32,323 bases of DNA from NCBI GenBank assembly GCA_015067255.1, contig SVMS01000023.1, positions 1 through 32,323 on the forward strand. The letters are read 5' to 3'. Position 1 is the first letter of the stretch, and each line of letters begins with the position of its first letter. Shown here in pieces: positions 18,226 through 25,628 of this stretch. Origin of the DNA: Oscillospiraceae bacterium. GTDB taxonomy: Bacteria; Bacillota; Clostridia; Oscillospirales; SIG519. A program made the position numbers and the translations under genes. The notes beneath the pieces are model-generated. The model saw nothing but the letters and a program-made list of their open reading frames with translations. It was not told the origin of the DNA and did no database searches.

Positions 18226-18267
18226 CATAAAAAAATGAAGCACTTTTCGGTGCTTCATTTTTTTATG
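18226..18267. terminator. Bidirectional terminator between LRR-dockerin and corrinoid genes
   Basis: An 18-bp perfect stem, CATAAAAAAATGAAGCAC (18226-18243) with its complement (18250-18267), 6-nt loop. T-runs occur on the 3' side of both strands, so it serves both convergent genes. Confidence 0.92.
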
Positions 18268-18275
18268 TATAAAAC

Positions 18276-18908
18276 TTATGCAAAAAAGCTTACTGCTTTT
18301 TCTGCAGCGCTTGCTGCATCGGAAGTATAAGCATCTGCTCCGATTTGCTCACAGAAGCTATCTGTTACAGGAGCGCCGCCAACCATAATTTTAACTTGGT
18401 CTCTGATGCCTTCAGCTTTGAAAATTTCAACAACATCTTTCATAACGCCCATTGTTGTTGTAAGAAGAGCTGAACAGCAAACAACTTTACAGCCCTGTTC
18501 TTTAACAGCTGCAAGGAAAGCCTCAGGAGCAACGTCTGTACCTAAATCAACAACCTCAAGGCCCTGTCCTTCCAACATCATTTTTACAAGATTCTTACCG
18601 ATATCGTGAAGGTCGCCCTTAACAGTACCTATGCAAACCTTACCCTTGGATTCTACTCCGTCAGCTACAAGCAACGGCTTTAATATAGCTACGCCTTTAT
18701 TCATAGCTCTTGCAGCGATAAGAACTTCAGGAACATAAACTTCGTTATTCTTAAATTTAACGCCGATGATATTCATTCCGTCCAATAAGCCTTCGTCAAG
18801 AACCTGCTTAGCGCTTATTCCTTCTTCAATTGCCTTGTTTACTAATTCTTCAACGACCTTAGCTTTTCCTTTTTGTAGATTTTCAGAAATTTCTTTTAAA
18901 ATACTCAT
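18276..18908 (-). CDS. Corrinoid (cobalamin-binding) methyl-carrier protein, MtaC/MtbC-like
   Basis: Small cytoplasmic protein that carries a methyl group on cobalamin between two methyltransferases. The N-terminal helical cap domain (about 1-85, with L-x-D-G-M and YVPEVLIAARAM) is followed by the Rossmann-type B12 domain. It contains the lower-ligand motif D99-L-H101-D-I-G104, then a second nucleotide-tail stretch (CCSALLTTTM) and a third (VGGAPVT). The 210-residue length is typical. GGAGGG is 7 nt before ATG. The nearest partner is the UroD-like methyltransferase at 14366; no MtaB/MttB-type substrate methyltransferase or corrinoid reactivase is seen here. It is a single-gene unit on the minus strand. 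Confidence 0.95.
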   Translation of the reverse strand: MSILKEISENLQKGKAKVVEELVNKAIEEGISAKQVLDEGLLDGMNIIGVKFKNNEVYVPEVLIAARAMNKGVAILKPLLVADGVESKGKVCIGTVKGDLHDIGKNLVKMMLEGQGLEVVDLGTDVAPEAFLAAVKEQGCKVVCCSALLTTTMGVMKDVVEIFKAEGIRDQVKIMVGGAPVTDSFCEQIGADAYTSDAASAAEKAVSFFA

Positions 18909-19032
18909 ATTTTTACCCTCCTTAATTCTAATATTATCATACGTTATTTTATATTTTTTTCAAGTAAAATATAACGATTTTTTGTAAAATGTTATGATTT
19001 GAAAAATTTTCTTCTTTTTTTTGAAATTACTA

Positions 19033-19060
19033 TTGATTTTTTTTATAAATTAATTATACT
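19033..19060 (+). promoter_or_regulatory. Promoter of the ABC exporter operon
   Basis: TTGATT (19033-19038), 16 bp, TATACT (19055-19060), 35 bp before the first ABC gene. The rest of the 186-bp gap to the corrinoid gene is very AT-rich; an imperfect inverted repeat, CGTTAT ... ATAACG, lies near 18942-18976. Confidence 0.6.
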
Positions 19061-19094
19061 AAACATAACATCATATAAAAGTGAGTGATAGTGT

Positions 19095-20840
19095 ATGTTT
19101 TTTAAAATAAAAACACTATTTAATTTAATGAAGCCCAAGCGATATTTATACATATTAGGACTTGTTTTATCATCTGTTTCAATTATTATCGCTTTGTTCC
19201 CTCCTGCTATTATAGGCGCTTTGATAGACTATGGCATTTTAGCTAATAACAAAGCTTTAATTATTCAGCTTATTATCATTGCCTTCTCTATTATTCTTAT
19301 AAAAAACATAATGAGATATTTTATGTCTATGTCATTAGAGAGTGCCGTACAGCACTGTGCAGTAACTTTAAAAGATAGACTTTTTTCCAATCTTCAGCAT
19401 CTTGACATTTCTTTTTACAGCGCTAATACCTCGGGCGATTTAATGGCTCGTCTTACAGGCGATCTTGATATGGTAAGGCATTTCTTTGCTTACGTAGTAC
19501 ATGTTTCTTTTGAGGCAGTATTTCAATTTGTTGCTTCTTTTATTTTTCTGCTGACTATAAATGTTCCTTTAACTTTGTTGCTTATGGTATGTGCCCCTTT
19601 CATTGCCTTTTTCAGCTACAAAATGTTTAAAAATTTGCGTTCTATGCACGTCAGAAACCGTGAAGCATATTCTCAGCTTAATTCTATTACAAAGGAAAAT
19701 ATTGACGGTAACCGTACTGTAAAAGCTTTTGTACGTGAAGAGTACGAAAGTGATAAAATGAAAGTCGGAAACGACAAGGTTCGAGATATAAATATTGAAA
19801 TAAACAGAAAATGGCTTAAATTCAGCTTGCTTATTGATTTTTTCTCGTTATCTCTTTCTGCAATCGCATTAGTTGTGGGCGGTTATTTTTGTATAACAAA
19901 ACAAATTACAATCGGTGAATTATCAGTTTTCACAGGGCTATTGTGGGCTATTTCAGGACCATTGAGACTTGCTGCTCCCATTATAAACGATTTTCAACGT
20001 GTTTCCGCTTCTTTGGATAAAATAATGCCTATTTACTTTGCTACTCCTAATATTTACGATAAAGAAGATGCTAAGGATATAGACTCTATAAAAGATAGTA
20101 TTGTTTTTGAAAATGTCTCGTTTTCTATCGGAAAAACAAAAATTATTAAAAATATCAATTTAGAAATAAAAAGCGGAGAAACTCTTGCTATTATGGGGCC
20201 TACCGGCTCTGGTAAGTCAACTATTCTTTCGTTACTTTTAAGAATATATGATGTAAGTGAAGGCTCAATTAAAATAGACGGAATTGATATTCGGGATTAT
20301 AAGCTTGATTCTTTAAGAAGATGCTTTGGAGTTTCAGCTCAGGATGTTTTTCTGTTTTCAAATACAATAGAAGGAAATATTGCTTTTTCTGACCCCGAAA
20401 TGAGTATTGAAGAAATACAAAAGTATGCTTCATCTTCCTGTGCAGACAGCTTTATTCGAAAAACTCCCGAAGGCTATGAAACAATAATCGGAGAAATGGG
20501 TGTTGGTCTTTCCGGAGGTCAAAAACAGAGAATTTCTCTTGCAAGAGCTCTTGCTGCCAACGCTTCGGTTCTTGTTCTTGACGATACTACAAGTGCAGTA
20601 GATATGGAAACCGAAAAGAAAATTCAAGATGAGCTTTCTAAAATAAACTGTACCAAAATAATTATCGCACAAAGAATCACAAGTGTTTTTAAAGCAGATA
20701 AAATTATGATACTTGAAAAAGGAGAAATCTCTCAAATCGGAAATCATAATTATTTAAAAAATATTGACGGATATTACAAAACTGTCCTTGATATTCAGCA
20801 TCCCGACAGAATAGCTGAGGAGGTGGTATGTAATGGCTAA
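19095..20840 (+). CDS. Heterodimeric ABC exporter subunit with degenerate ATP site
   Basis: Half-transporter of the type IV (MsbA/TM287-288-like) exporter fold: six membrane helices (about 1-320) then the ATPase domain. Walker A is GPTGSGKS (368-375), the Q-loop is AQDVFLF, the signature is canonical LSGGQ (472-476), and Walker B ends L-D496-D497. The catalytic glutamate position is therefore Asp (D497), and the switch histidine is Gln (Q526, IIAQRI). These changes match the noncatalytic subunit of BmrCD- and TM287/288-type exporters. The 581-residue length is normal. It overlaps the partner gene by 8 bp. The cargo, a drug, lipid or peptide, cannot be told from the sequence. Confidence 0.93.
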   Translation: MFFKIKTLFNLMKPKRYLYILGLVLSSVSIIIALFPPAIIGALIDYGILANNKALIIQLIIIAFSIILIKNIMRYFMSMSLESAVQHCAVTLKDRLFSNLQHLDISFYSANTSGDLMARLTGDLDMVRHFFAYVVHVSFEAVFQFVASFIFLLTINVPLTLLLMVCAPFIAFFSYKMFKNLRSMHVRNREAYSQLNSITKENIDGNRTVKAFVREEYESDKMKVGNDKVRDINIEINRKWLKFSLLIDFFSLSLSAIALVVGGYFCITKQITIGELSVFTGLLWAISGPLRLAAPIINDFQRVSASLDKIMPIYFATPNIYDKEDAKDIDSIKDSIVFENVSFSIGKTKIIKNINLEIKSGETLAIMGPTGSGKSTILSLLLRIYDVSEGSIKIDGIDIRDYKLDSLRRCFGVSAQDVFLFSNTIEGNIAFSDPEMSIEEIQKYASSSCADSFIRKTPEGYETIIGEMGVGLSGGQKQRISLARALAANASVLVLDDTTSAVDMETEKKIQDELSKINCTKIIIAQRITSVFKADKIMILEKGEISQIGNHNYLKNIDGYYKTVLDIQHPDRIAEEVVCNG

Positions 20841-22605
20841 GAATACATATAACGTTGATGAACGTCTTGAGACCCCTTTTAATTTCGACCATCTAAAAAG
20901 AAGCTTCGCTTACGTTAAAACTCAGTCTAAGCTTCTTTTAACCGCTTTAATTGTAAACATAATAATTATTGTTTTAAATCTTTCTATTCCCTATTTTACT
21001 CAAGTTGTTCTTGATAAATGTATACCAAACGGTGATGTTCCTTTACTTATAAAAATCGGTATTCTTTATATCGTCGTTCTTATTGTAACTCATCTTTTAT
21101 CCTACATACAAAGCAGATGCCTTGCCATAGGCGGACAGCGTATAGTTCATAAAATGCGTGAGGATTTATTTAATCATCTGCAAAAACTTCCTTTTTCCTA
21201 TTTTGATAGCCGTCCTCACGGTAAAATACTTGTAAGAGTTGTAAATTACGTAAACAACGTTGCAAACTTTCTTTCAAACGGACTTGTCAATTTTCTTTTA
21301 CAAATAATAACTCTTGTTTTTATAACAATATTTATGTTTTTCACAAGCGTACCTTTAGCTCTTGTAACTATTTCAGGTGTTCCCTTTCTTGTTTTGTTTT
21401 TATGCTTAATTAAAAACAAACAAAGGCGTTCTTGGCTTACTGTAAACAATAAAAACTCAAATGTAAATGCTTATTTAGGAGAAAACATCAACGGAATAAA
21501 AGTTTCTCAAACTTTTTCAAGACAAAAAATAAACGAATCTATTTTCAGAAAACTTATTTTAGAAGCAAAAAAAGCCTGGATGTATGCCTGCAAAATTTCA
21601 TTTAAATTAGGTCCTGTAATTGAAGTTATAACCTTTTCTGTTACTTGTCTTATCTATTTATCTTTTTCCTTTGTTTTTGAAGGAATTACTATTGGTGTTC
21701 TTTTTGCTATGACAGCTTATGCAAGCCGCTTTTGGCAGCCGATACAAGCTATCGGAAGCATTTACAATGAGCTTATAAATACAGGCTCTTATCTTGAAAG
21801 AATATTTGAAACCTTAGACGAACCGATAAGCATAGACGACAAAGAAGATGCATATGATATCGGTGAAATAGAAGGAAATGTTGAATTTAAAGATGTTACT
21901 TTTTCATACGAAGAAGGTTTTACAATTTTTGAACATCTTAATTTTAGTGTAAAGGCCGGACAAAGCATAGCTCTTGTAGGACCAACAGGCGCAGGAAAAA
22001 CAACAATTGTAAATCTTATCAGCAGATTTTATGATATTGACAGCGGCGCTCTTACTATTGACGGTCATAACATCGGCGATGTTACAATAAAATCTTTAAG
22101 AAAAAATATGGGAATAATGCTTCAAGACCCTTTTATTTTTAAAGGAACTATTGCCGATAACATTCGTTACGGCAAGCTCGATGCTACAATTGAGGAAATT
22201 ATAGATGCTGCTAAAACAGTACACGCCCATGATTTTATTGAAAAACTGCCTTTAGGATATGATACTCCACTATCTGAAAACGGTTCTTCCATTTCTGCGG
22301 GACAAAGGCAACTTATTTCATTTGCAAGAACCTTGCTTTCAAATCCCAGAATACTTATTCTTGACGAAGCCACAAGCGCAATAGACACTAAAACAGAGCT
22401 TCTTTTACAGGAAGGTATTAAAAGCCTATTAAAAAACAGAACATCCTTTATAATCGCCCATAGGCTGTCAACAATTCAAAACTGTGATAAAATATGCTAC
22501 ATATGCGATAAAGGAATAAAAGAAAGCGGAACTCACGAAGAATTACTTAAAGCAAAAGGCTTTTATTACAATCTTCACTCCGCACAAATAAGAGAAATTT
22601 CGTAA
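20833..22605 (+). CDS. Heterodimeric ABC exporter subunit, catalytic partner
   Basis: The second half-transporter, 590 residues: six membrane helices (about 35-325) and an ATPase domain with Walker A GPTGAGKT (383-390), Q-loop LQDPFIF, Walker B LDE (D511, E512) and switch H543 (IIAHRL). Its own signature is S488-A-G-Q instead of S-G-G-Q. This complements the first subunit: the composite site formed by the first subunit's LSGGQ and this subunit's LDE/H is intact, while the other site combines LDD/Q with SAGQ and should be slow or inactive. The start ATG lies within the end of the first gene, with GAGGAGGTGG upstream, so the two are translated together. Confidence 0.94.
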   Translation: MAKNTYNVDERLETPFNFDHLKRSFAYVKTQSKLLLTALIVNIIIIVLNLSIPYFTQVVLDKCIPNGDVPLLIKIGILYIVVLIVTHLLSYIQSRCLAIGGQRIVHKMREDLFNHLQKLPFSYFDSRPHGKILVRVVNYVNNVANFLSNGLVNFLLQIITLVFITIFMFFTSVPLALVTISGVPFLVLFLCLIKNKQRRSWLTVNNKNSNVNAYLGENINGIKVSQTFSRQKINESIFRKLILEAKKAWMYACKISFKLGPVIEVITFSVTCLIYLSFSFVFEGITIGVLFAMTAYASRFWQPIQAIGSIYNELINTGSYLERIFETLDEPISIDDKEDAYDIGEIEGNVEFKDVTFSYEEGFTIFEHLNFSVKAGQSIALVGPTGAGKTTIVNLISRFYDIDSGALTIDGHNIGDVTIKSLRKNMGIMLQDPFIFKGTIADNIRYGKLDATIEEIIDAAKTVHAHDFIEKLPLGYDTPLSENGSSISAGQRQLISFARTLLSNPRILILDEATSAIDTKTELLLQEGIKSLLKNRTSFIIAHRLSTIQNCDKICYICDKGIKESGTHEELLKAKGFYYNLHSAQIREIS

Positions 22606-22647
22606 AAAATCTCTGCTACCCTATTATAAGAGTAGCAGAGATTTTTT
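22604..22647. terminator. Bidirectional terminator between the ABC operon and the thioesterase gene
   Basis: AAAAAATCTCTGCTAC (22604-22619) pairs perfectly with GTAGCAGAGATTTTTT (22632-22647), 12-nt loop. The stem starts within the stop codon of the second ABC gene. It serves both converging units. Confidence 0.93.
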
Positions 22648-22665
22648 AGCAAGCGAGTCAGTTTC

Positions 22666-23385
22666 TTATTTAAACTGTATCAACGTGCAAAGCTCATTAT
22701 CTTCTTTAAAAATACTTATTATATGCCCATTATCAGCAGCGGTATAATTTAATGTTATATTATCAAAAACTATAACAGGTTTTTTATAGATAATACGAAA
22801 CTCTTTTATACCGTCTTCTTCGTAAGCTTTCTCAGGAATCGCTTCAATGGCATACTCTAAATATTTCGTATTATGAACATGATTATTATAATCTATATCT
22901 GTCCTACGTACGTATATAGGCTTACTGTAATCATATTTTTGAGGCTGTTGCAATTTGGAAAAATCAAAATTATATTTTACCGATTCTTCAGGCTCATACA
23001 TAGATATCATTTCAGGCGTAATTCTTATAATTTTACCTGCGTTTATATCAAGCATAGTGAGTTTTTCGCAAGCATTGATATAAACATTTCCTTGCTTATC
23101 TTTAACAAGAAATTCACGGTATGTAACATAAGAAGCCTTTGTTCCTGTTGCCCATGTATCAATATATAGTGCTTCTGAAGTTTTAGGATATTTATGTATT
23201 ATAACATTCCATTCAACAGATATCCAAGAAAGACCGTTCTTAGAATTCTCTATAAAGTTATCGTTCACACTGACAGAATGGTGAGCTGTTATATCCTCTA
23301 AGATGTTTATTATACTATGTAGAGCGAGCTTTCCGTTTTTTGTATAATCACTAATCCTCGGCTCATAAATTTTGCTGTAAATCAT
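22666..23385 (-). CDS. Acyl-ACP thioesterase (FatA-like)
   Basis: Double hotdog-fold thioesterase, predicted to release fatty acids from acyl carrier protein. Visible features: an N-terminal hotdog with W-I-S-V-E-W and Y-I-D-T-W-A-T-G, and a second hotdog opening Y-V-R-R-T-D-I-D-Y-N-N-H-V-H-N-T-K-Y, where the D-x-N-x-H-V motif corresponds to the family's catalytic Asn/His region. The 239-residue length matches bacterial members. The start is ATG 23385, with GAGG (end of lexA) 7 nt upstream; a TTG six bases earlier has no proper spacing. It lies 2 bp after the lexA stop and so is very probably in the lexA operon. This pairing is unusual; no fatty-acid synthesis gene is in the window. Confidence 0.88.
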   Translation of the reverse strand: MIYSKIYEPRISDYTKNGKLALHSIINILEDITAHHSVSVNDNFIENSKNGLSWISVEWNVIIHKYPKTSEALYIDTWATGTKASYVTYREFLVKDKQGNVYINACEKLTMLDINAGKIIRITPEMISMYEPEESVKYNFDFSKLQQPQKYDYSKPIYVRRTDIDYNNHVHNTKYLEYAIEAIPEKAYEEDGIKEFRIIYKKPVIVFDNITLNYTAADNGHIISIFKEDNELCTLIQFK

Positions 23386-23387
23386 TA

Positions 23388-23984
23388 TCAAACCTCATAA
23401 TGCCTTATTACTGAAGTAACTTTTCCTAAAACCTTAAGTTCGTCAAGAATAATAGGTTTATACGCAGAATTTTCAGGACGTAATACAAAACGTCCGCCCT
23501 CTTTATAAAAACGCTTTACAGTAGCTTCGTCATCAATAAGAGCAACTATAATATCTCCGTTATCAGCTACAGGGGTACGGCGAACTACGATAATATCGCC
23601 GTTAAGTATGCCGGCATTTTTCATACTGTCACCAACAACGTTAAGTGCAAAATATTCCCCTGACCTTACTTTTGAAGTAGGCATAGATACATAACCGTCA
23701 AGATTTTCTATAGCTAAAATAGGCAAGCCTGCAGTAACTTTACCTAAAATAGGAATATTAACTGTGCTTTCGTGATTAACAGGCATCGCACAACGCTTTT
23801 TATTTCCGTCTTTTTTTATAAGTCCTTCTTCATTTAACTGCTCAAGGTAAGCATGAACAGAGCTGGGAGATTTTAGACCTACAGCTTCGCAAATTTCACG
23901 GATTGTAGGAGGAATTCCGTCATGAGAACATTTTTGAGTTACATAGTTTAATATCAAGCGTTTTTTTTCTTCCGCTTTTCTCAT
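23388..23984 (-). CDS. lexA: LexA, SOS repressor
   Basis: The SOS regulator: DNA-binding repressor that cleaves itself when RecA is activated. The N-terminal winged helix is at about 25-62 (PPTIREICEAVGLKSPSSVH), followed by a peptidase S24 domain. The scissile bond is A85-G86 in KVTAGLP, the nucleophile is S120 in VGDSMKNAGI, and the general base is K157 in EATVKRF, so self-cleavage should work. The start chosen is ATG 23984 (198 residues), with AGGTG 6 nt upstream; ATG and GTG codons just before it overlap the ribosome site. A consensus-like promoter with a LexA-like palindrome lies upstream. It is followed within 2 bp by the thioesterase gene. Confidence 0.97.
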   Translation of the reverse strand: MRKAEEKKRLILNYVTQKCSHDGIPPTIREICEAVGLKSPSSVHAYLEQLNEEGLIKKDGNKKRCAMPVNHESTVNIPILGKVTAGLPILAIENLDGYVSMPTSKVRSGEYFALNVVGDSMKNAGILNGDIIVVRRTPVADNGDIIVALIDDEATVKRFYKEGGRFVLRPENSAYKPIILDELKVLGKVTSVIRHYEV

Positions 23985-24023
23985 TAACATCACCTATCAG
24001 TAATATTTTTTACTTATACAGTA

Positions 24024-24062
24024 AGTATAACATATAATTTTAAAAAATGCAAACAAATGTTT
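24024..24062 (-). promoter_or_regulatory. lexA promoter with a LexA-like operator
   Basis: On the minus strand: TTGCAT (complement of 24047-24052), 17 bp, TATACT (complement of 24024-24029). The palindrome AAAC-ATTT-GTTT (complement of 24051-24062) overlaps the -35 by two bases; it has the spacing of the Gram-positive LexA box GAAC-N4-GTTC but A/T at the outer G/C positions. A second inverted repeat, ACTTA-N5-TAAGT (24012-24026), spans the -10 and start point. Confidence 0.6.
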
Positions 24063-24810
24063 AAAAATTGAAATTTTTTATTGCTTCTATAGCTGTTACT
24101 ATTGCCTTTTCAGTATTTAATGCTTCTTTTGATGTAGGTTCTTCGATTTCAAGCTCTTGATTTAAAATACATAATAAAACGCAAGCAGCTCTTGCTTTGA
24201 GATAAGAAGAAACACAATAAATAGTTGAACATTCCATTTCTGAGCAAAGAACATTAAGCTTTTTATATGCTTCCCATTTATTGATAAGCTCATAGCTGAC
24301 AGGTTTTGTTTGTGGAGAATGCTGACCGTAAAAAGAATCTTTGCTTTGAACTATTCCCAAATGATAGGGATAGTTATTTTTTTCGGCGGCTTTTTTCAGA
24401 CAGTGTGTAAGCTCAAAATCTGCTACGGCAGGAAATTCAATGGGTGCATATTCTTTGGTTGTACCGTCCTGTCGTACAGCGCCCGTAGCAATTACTAAAT
24501 CTCCCGGCTTAACGTCTTTAGAAATACCACCGCAGGTTCCGACCCTTATAAAATTTCGTGCCCCCAATGCATAACATTCTTCAACTGCAATAGCGGCAGA
24601 AGGTCCTCCTATTCCGGTAGAAACAACGCTTATTTTTTTATTATTCAAATATCCTGTATAGCTTACATATTCTCTTACATCTGCAATAAGCTTTGAGTTA
24701 TCAAAATATTTTGCTATTTGAGAACAGCGTTTAGGATCGCCTGTAAGAATAACAGTTTCGCCCAAATCACCTTGTTCGCATCCTAAATGAAAGGCTTTGT
24801 TGCTTTCCAT
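24061..24810 (-). CDS. udp: Uridine phosphorylase (nucleoside phosphorylase family)
   Basis: Cleaves uridine (possibly other nucleosides) with phosphate to uracil and ribose-1-phosphate; pyrimidine salvage. Signatures: FHLG at the N-terminus, phosphate-binding GDPKR, STGIGGPSAAIAVEE, RVGTCGG, RQDGTTKEYAPIEFPAVADFE (described in part; very close to E. coli Udp) and the ribose-binding SEMECSTIY. The 249-residue length matches. The start is ATG 24810, with AAGGAG 8 nt upstream; a GTG nine bases earlier overlaps that site. It lies 12 bp after the QueG-like gene and is probably in the same operon. No terminator is seen before lexA; its stop codon overlaps the LexA-like palindrome. Confidence 0.93.
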   Translation of the reverse strand: MESNKAFHLGCEQGDLGETVILTGDPKRCSQIAKYFDNSKLIADVREYVSYTGYLNNKKISVVSTGIGGPSAAIAVEECYALGARNFIRVGTCGGISKDVKPGDLVIATGAVRQDGTTKEYAPIEFPAVADFELTHCLKKAAEKNNYPYHLGIVQSKDSFYGQHSPQTKPVSYELINKWEAYKKLNVLCSEMECSTIYCVSSYLKARAACVLLCILNQELEIEEPTSKEALNTEKAIVTAIEAIKNFNF

Positions 24811-24822
24811 TTCAATCACTCC

Positions 24823-25470
24823 TTATTTACAGTGAGGGCAAACAGACATACAAATTCCGCAGACTGCTCCCCTACCTATGTTTTGAAAATTTCTTTTCAT
24901 ATACTCACTGCAGGCTCTTTCGTCAATCATTTTTTCTTTACTTTCAAAGCTTACTCCTTTTATTGCCATAGCGGGACAAGCTTTTACACATTTATCACAA
25001 TCAGCGCATAAAGATTTTTTTATAATGTTTTCAACAGATAAAGGAAAATCGGTAAAAATAGTACCTAATCTTACAGCACATCCTAATTTCTCGTGAATAA
25101 ACAAATCATTTTTTCCGATACTTCCCATACCGGAAAGACAAGCAGCCTTTTTATGAGAATATCTACCCTGATACCCGTTTATGCTTTGAGATGCCGCAAC
25201 GGTTATATAATTATAACCGTTTTCCTGTAAAAACATACCTGTTTTTAATAAGATATTATCTATATGAGCATTAACCGTTCTGTAATGATTGAAATAAGTA
25301 TGAGTAGGAGCATCTTCGATTTCACAAACAATGGCTTTTGAAAGTGCTACTACTATGCTTATTGCATATTTTAAGTTTTCAGGACCGTCTTCACAATAAG
25401 CAAAGCCTATATCGGAAGCCCCAAAACTTTTAATTTTTTCTTTAATTATTTCACAGTTTAATTTTTCCAT
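24823..25470 (-). CDS. QueG-like double 4Fe-4S cluster protein (short form)
   Basis: A 215-residue protein related to epoxyqueuosine reductase QueG. The family core is visible in SHKKAACLSGMGSIGKNDLF and VRLGTIFTDFPL, quoted as separate motifs. Ferredoxin-type cysteines C155, C158, C161 and C165 (C-x2-C-x2-C-x3-C-P) and C204, C207, C211 with C187 or C214 can hold two 4Fe-4S clusters. QueG proper is about 310-380 residues with a longer N-terminus and, often, a C-terminal HEAT domain; this one stops right after the second cluster. So it may be a paralog with another reductase role. Start ATG 25470 has AGAGAG upstream. It is divergent from the DUF4364 gene and upstream of udp. Confidence 0.85.
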   Translation of the reverse strand: MEKLNCEIIKEKIKSFGASDIGFAYCEDGPENLKYAISIVVALSKAIVCEIEDAPTHTYFNHYRTVNAHIDNILLKTGMFLQENGYNYITVAASQSINGYQGRYSHKKAACLSGMGSIGKNDLFIHEKLGCAVRLGTIFTDFPLSVENIIKKSLCADCDKCVKACPAMAIKGVSFESKEKMIDERACSEYMKRNFQNIGRGAVCGICMSVCPHCK

Positions 25471-25514
25471 TTTTTCTCTCTTATATCATTTTTAAAAAAT
25501 CTCTGTTTTTGCTA

Positions 25515-25543
25515 TTGAATAAAATAATAAAATACTATATAAT
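25515..25543 (+). promoter_or_regulatory. Promoter of the DUF4364 gene
   Basis: TTGAAT (25515-25520), 17 bp, TATAAT (25538-25543). The -10 lies in a small palindrome, ACTAT-ATA-ATAGT (25535-25547). Confidence 0.75.
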
Positions 25544-25571
25544 AGTAAAATAACTTAAATGAAAGGTGGGA

Positions 25572-25628
25572 ATGGGCAGGTTTTCTGCTCTTTACAATGC
25601 TTACTCCCGGAGTTATTTACGACAATGA
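25572..25628 (+). CDS. Possible 18-codon upstream ORF overlapping the DUF4364 start
   Basis: ATG 25572 follows the strongest ribosome site in the leader (GAAAGGTGGG) and encodes MGRFSALYNAYSRSYLRQ before TGA at 25626-25628, in a different frame from DUF4364. DUF4364's ATG lies inside it. It could couple or tune translation. The spacing is short (about 2-5 nt), so it may not be translated. Confidence 0.3.
   Translation: MGRFSALYNAYSRSYLRQ

Noticed and set aside
18909-19094. Cobalamin riboswitch before the corrinoid gene
   Set aside because: The leader is too short and A/T-only; no B12-box-like sequence is seen. The CGTTAT/ATAACG repeat is imperfect and only a possible operator.
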